Assembly (NCBI GenBank): GCA_963693315.1
Contig: OY856188.1
Span: 151,527,046 to 151,591,045, forward strand
Direction of reading: 5' to 3'
Source of the DNA: Diogma glabrata
Taxonomy: Eukaryota > Arthropoda > Insecta > Diptera > Cylindrotomidae
DNA: 64,000 nucleotides
In this document: positions 60,626-64,000 of the stretch, one piece after another
Position numbering within the stretch: the first letter of the stretch is position 1
How the letters are laid out: every line of letters starts with the position of its first letter
The notes under the pieces: generated by a model
What the model was told of the DNA's origin: nothing
What the model saw: the letters and a program-made list of their open reading frames with translations, nothing else
The model's database searches: none
Program-made: the position numbers and the translations under genes

Positions 60626-61289
60626 TTGGAAATAAAAATCATGTACTTAAATATCGTGTTTTGGGATAACCCGCTATAGAGACGGATACATCAACAGGGA
60701 ACTTTTAAGGTGAGTCCTACCTAAGTAATTTTTTTTGTTGTTTGTCATGTATAGTGTTTCTGAATATGTTGAGATAAGTAGGAGCGACAGGTGTTATGTG
60801 TTCCTTCTGAACATGCAGCCACTGATTCGCTGAAACAATGTCTGGTAGGGGATGAGAACATGGTAAAGGACAAGAGGTAAATAGGGATGGCTGTCTGCGT
60901 TTTTTCAACTAACAACCGCTCCCATCTAGGGTTTCTGGCTGCCGGTTCAAACCCACGACCGTTATAGACTGAGCCAAGTCGATAGAGCGGGAATCGGGCA
61001 ACGGTTAGGGAACAAATCTATGACTTTAGTAAGTGCACTCTTTGCTCCTATCTGGGGGGCTGGGTTGCACTGCTAATCGTTACACCATGTCTGCTGATCC
61101 ATTTAACGTTAAATAATCGTTAGTAAAAATTTTTATTCAGATCATTAACAAAAGCAATGTTTCTATTCTCCAAATACTTCAACACTCCAGATGTTTCGGT
61201 TCTCATCTCTTTTATGCGAGTTATTGAGACATTCGTCAATGGTAAAGGGTTAAATTGATTTTCTATATTACTCAGTGCAAACTGAAGAG
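60626..61289. other. Mixed repeat remnants
   Basis: It contains GC-richer patches with Pol III-box-like words (60940-60985 and 61060-61095) that do not make a tRNA. A minus-strand frame 61308-61120 (AALQFALSNIENQFNPLPL) has protein-like composition but I do not recognise it. Confidence 0.35.
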
Positions 61290-61440
61290 CTGCATAGGTA
61301 TAGGCCAATATTTCATGATAGAATGGAGGAAGCTACCGTTGACTGAATACGGTTCATCCGCCAGCAAACCTAAGATATCATCTGGACTAGTGATATATGA
61401 CTGCTATTGTCAGTGGCTTTCCAAAACATGTTACGAGCTA
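61290..61440 (+). repeat. Unclassified interspersed repeat, copy 4
   Basis: GGCCAATATTTCATGATAG, GCTACCGTTGACTGAATACG, GTTCATCCGCCAGCA and CTGCTATTGTCAGTGG, in the same order as copy 1 (4561-4900), more diverged. Confidence 0.6.
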
Positions 61441-61603
61441 AAAAAAATTGTTGTCGATTGACAATAGCGATTCCGTCTGATAAAATATTTGACGTAAAGG
61501 CTAGTGTCGTTTTGGGGTCTGTCTCATCGTCATTATCGTCAAGTAAATCTTAGTTTTCTTCATTAATTAAATTAAAAAATTATCTTTATTTAGGTCATGC
61601 TAA

Positions 61604-61790
61604 TAATTTATAAAGCTTTGACCATCAGGATAAGTTATTTTGTCAAATCCATATTCTCCAATAGCATATGCACCTACAAAGTGCCTCAGTTCAGCTTGAA
61701 CTTTTGTCACTGGATTTAATATATTGACTCCGCCTAGCCATTGTTTCCAGAAGCGTATAAGTGTACATGGCTTTAATTCTATAATAGAGT
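61604..61790 (-). pseudogene. Unrecognised protein remnant
   Basis: The minus strand is open for about 60 codons with protein-like sequence: TLIRFWKQWLGGVNILNP, KVQAELRHFVGAYAIGEYGF, ending QSFINY and a stop. I cannot assign a family. It lies between repeat remnants and is probably part of a transposon. Confidence 0.35.
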
Positions 61791-61929
61791 TTGTAGTAAA
61801 CGCAATTTATCATGGTAATCTTTCAATAGTTTACTTACTTTTTAATCAGAAGAGTCATCTTATTTATCCTGCAAAGCTATTTTGGTAATAATCCTCTACT
61901 CTAACATAGTTGAATTAGGTGGTAAAAAA

Positions 61930-62200
61930 TTACTTTAATGTTAGAATGGTTGCGATCTTCGTTCTGGCACGAACGCGCGATGTGGCCGTATTCCAAACAT
62001 TTAAAACATTTTAACGGATTCTTTTTTCACGGATTCGGCAGATCACCCATCCAACCATTATTTTACCTTCCTTTATTGCCGCATTAGCTACATTAGATGG
62101 TAGTTCTACTACAGCAGTCTGTGTTCCTCCGTATGCATTACGTATAGATTTTACCATAGCCCCCTTTGTTTCGTTGAATTTGACTCCTCTCGTATAGCGA
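61930..62200 (-). pseudogene. R1-like LINE Gag (ORF1) C-terminal fragment
   Basis: Minus-strand reading: YGGTQTAVVELPSNVANAAI, KIMVGWVICRIRE, then after a frameshift the zinc knuckle KCFKCLEYGHIARSC. This is the C-terminal end of the ORF1 protein of R1/I-type LINEs. RTE-C begins immediately upstream (62205), so the rest of this Gag may lie beyond the window end. Confidence 0.72.
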
Positions 62201-62204
62201 AAAT

Positions 62205-64000
62205 CTGAAATTTTGCGTCCACGCCGTGCTAGCTGGGCAACGCTAACAGAATTAGGTTGGTGTAGCTGAGAGGGGCAGAGTAAATATTGCTTATATTAAA
62301 TGATTCTGTACCATGGTCATTCATTGGCGCCATAAAACCAATGCAACTCAAGCGTATGTTCTCCATGTTAGGGGTGGCTTGGAGCGGGCGTCTGTCTTGG
62401 ATCAAGCGGCTTGCTATATAAATGTGCAAAAGGCGTCTGGTCTCCATGTTAGGGGCGGCTTGGAGTGGGCGTCTGTCTTGTATCAAGTGGCACGTTATAT
62501 AAACGTGTAAAAAGGTTGTTTCTGGTGACCCTAAGTTGCAGACCGAACCCATTAACGAAAATTTTGGTTAGACGAAGGGCTAACACCCCATTTCTGTAAA
62601 AAGTTATTTGTCATGAATTCTGTGCACAGGCCTCGGAATATCCCGGATTCAATACTAGAACGACCTCGGAAACTGTGCCCGGACTACGATTTAAAATGGG
62701 AACCTAGAACCTAAGCTAAGCTAAGCCTTAGAAGACCAGGAGATCTCCTGAAACTCACACAACAAGTCGAGGGCTATACACTGGATATAGTGGCATTACA
62801 AGAACTAAGATGGCCAGGCAGTGGAATCTATGAACTAGCAAAAGGATACACTCTTTATTATTGCGGTCATCAAAACGGAGGAGAATTTGGAGTTGGCTTT
62901 CTTATACACCATCGCATGAATCGCGAACGACTGAATGTTATCGACTGAATGTCATCGACTTCTGCCCAATTAATATGCGGTTATATGGACACTGAGAATC
63001 CGCACGAAAAAATTCAATGTAACGATCGTCAATGTTCATGCACCTCCTGAAGACAAAGCAGATGATATTAAAGACCTGTTCTTCCTAAAACTCGAAGAAG
63101 TCATCAATAACATCCCGCGGTACGATATAAAAATCGTGGTAGGTGACTTTATGGCTCAAATTGGTAGGATTACAGAACTCAAAACACATATCGGCTCTAA
63201 CATCTTGCATCATACCAGCAACAATAATGGTTTTCGCGCAGCCGAGCTGGCTATGATGTATGATCTAGTAATTTCCAGAACTTTCTTCCTTCACAAGAGA
63301 ATTCACAAGGCAACGTGGAAATCAAATGACGACAGAACGGAAAATCAAATCGATTTCGTCATGATCTCTAAGAGACACTCTACACGTCTAACTGACGTTC
63401 GATCATACAGAGGTGCTGATATGGACACCGATCATATGCTTGTCATCTTTAAGTACAAGTGCAAATTATCATCTACATTTAATAGACAAGCAAAAAAGAC
63501 CGTGCGCTGGAATTTCGATGCATTTAAACATCCGGAAACGCTGAATAGATATCAGGAAATAATAACACAAAACATAGAAAAGCATGACATCCCGTCTGAG
63601 ATGCCATTACATACAAGAAGAATGGCAAACGCTTCAATTAACCATTATAGCCGCAGCACAAACAACAATCGGAAAACCACTACCGAAATCACACAACGAA
63701 TGGTTCGACGACGAGTGCCGCCATACCGTTAAACATAAAACAAAAACTGCGAGAAAGATGGTTAACAAGGAACACCCGAAGCTCCCAAGCTGATTATCTA
63801 TGCGCCAGGAAAGCCTCAGCATAACTTCTACTCAAAAAGAAACGCGCACACATGAAAAACTGCATCGGAAACATCAACCAACATGCGGCCAACGGAAATT
63901 CAAAAGAGTGCTTTACCAATGCGGGGAATCTGTCAAAAAATTCCTACCCAAAATCTACAGTCATCAAAAATGGAAATAATGAACTTACATTAAGTGAACG
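62205..64000 (+). mobile_element. RTE-C: older RTE LINE copy, cut by window end
   Basis: It starts TAGCGAAAATCTGAAATT, like the 5' end of RTE-A. The 5' region (62205-62600) includes the two 81-bp units. Coding part from 62609 onward. More diverged than RTE-A and RTE-B. Confidence 0.88.
62609..64000 (+). pseudogene. RTE-C endonuclease relic
   Basis: The ATG at 62613 starts MNSVHRPRNI as in RTE-A, then breaks near 62705. The frame resumes RRPGDLLKLTQQVE, VALQELRWPGSGI and GGEFGVGFLIH. A small local duplication of CGACTGAATGT (62928-62955) disrupts the next part. The frame 63136-63732 has VGDFMAQIGR (Asn-to-Met in the catalytic FNAQ motif), NQIDFVMIS (His-to-Phe in the DHVM motif) and DTDHMLVIFKYK, ending in a frameshift near 63610. 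Multiple stops follow to the window edge. Non-functional. Confidence 0.88.

Noticed and set aside
60940..60985. tRNA or tRNA-derived SINE on the minus strand
   Set aside because: TGGCTCAG and GGGTTTGAACC are present, but only ~22 bases apart, too close for a tRNA, and no cloverleaf forms. The patch at 61060-61095 also shows only a box A-like word.

Overview
This window is an AT-rich stretch of eukaryotic, almost certainly arthropod (probably insect), genome made up largely of transposable elements nested inside one another. The evidence is the mix of families: Ty3/gypsy and copia LTR retrotransposons, Penelope-like elements with GIY-YIG endonucleases, RTE, R1-like and other LINEs, a hAT transposon, a Helitron relic and several MITEs, plus a 58-bp GT-AG intron in the only host-gene relic. 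I cannot name the species. There are two 200-base N gaps (8043-8242 and 36791-36990). I see no operons, CRISPR array, rRNA or functional tRNA.

Layout. 1-5300: a LINE RT tail, an inverted LINE 3' end, a decayed CHMP7 (ESCRT-III) gene copy with one intron, and a 762-bp foldback with 305-bp arms. 5304-7350: Penelope-like element PLE-1 next to an (AT)n tract. 9688-19766: gypsy-1, on the minus strand, with two 1,410-bp LTRs that are nearly identical. It is the youngest-looking element and has one in-frame stop between RT and RNase H. 19767-29795: a large inverted structure in which PLE-2 (minus) faces PLE-3 (plus), each ending in an (AT)n tract, with gypsy-2 inserted in PLE-2. 29796-36790: gypsy-3 (minus), whose integrase is split by a 5'-truncated LINE.

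36991-40922: an R1-like LINE interrupted by RTE-A (13-bp target duplication). 42077-48600: a copia element whose gag-integrase frame is interrupted by RTE-B (12-bp target duplication), about 99% identical to RTE-A. A MITE lies at 48605-49097. 50815-54678: a deleted Helitron-like element carrying a Harbinger-type MITE and a 442-bp foldback MITE. 55273-59174: a hAT transposon with a perfect 8-bp target duplication, itself interrupted by a TIR element containing a two-type higher-order tandem array. 59184-60625: a long direct duplication and tandem repeats. 61930-64000: an R1-like gag remnant and RTE-C, cut by the window end.

The genes do not form a pathway. Each block is a selfish element with its own replication machinery, and the insertion boundaries give a relative chronology. 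No complete host gene is visible, and I found no convincing new enzymatic system. The most unusual signals are the inverted Penelope pair with (AT)n at both ends, the perfect 305-bp-arm foldback, the CHMP7 relic, the Helitron-like element with short terminal inverted repeats, and the nested hAT with its internal satellite.
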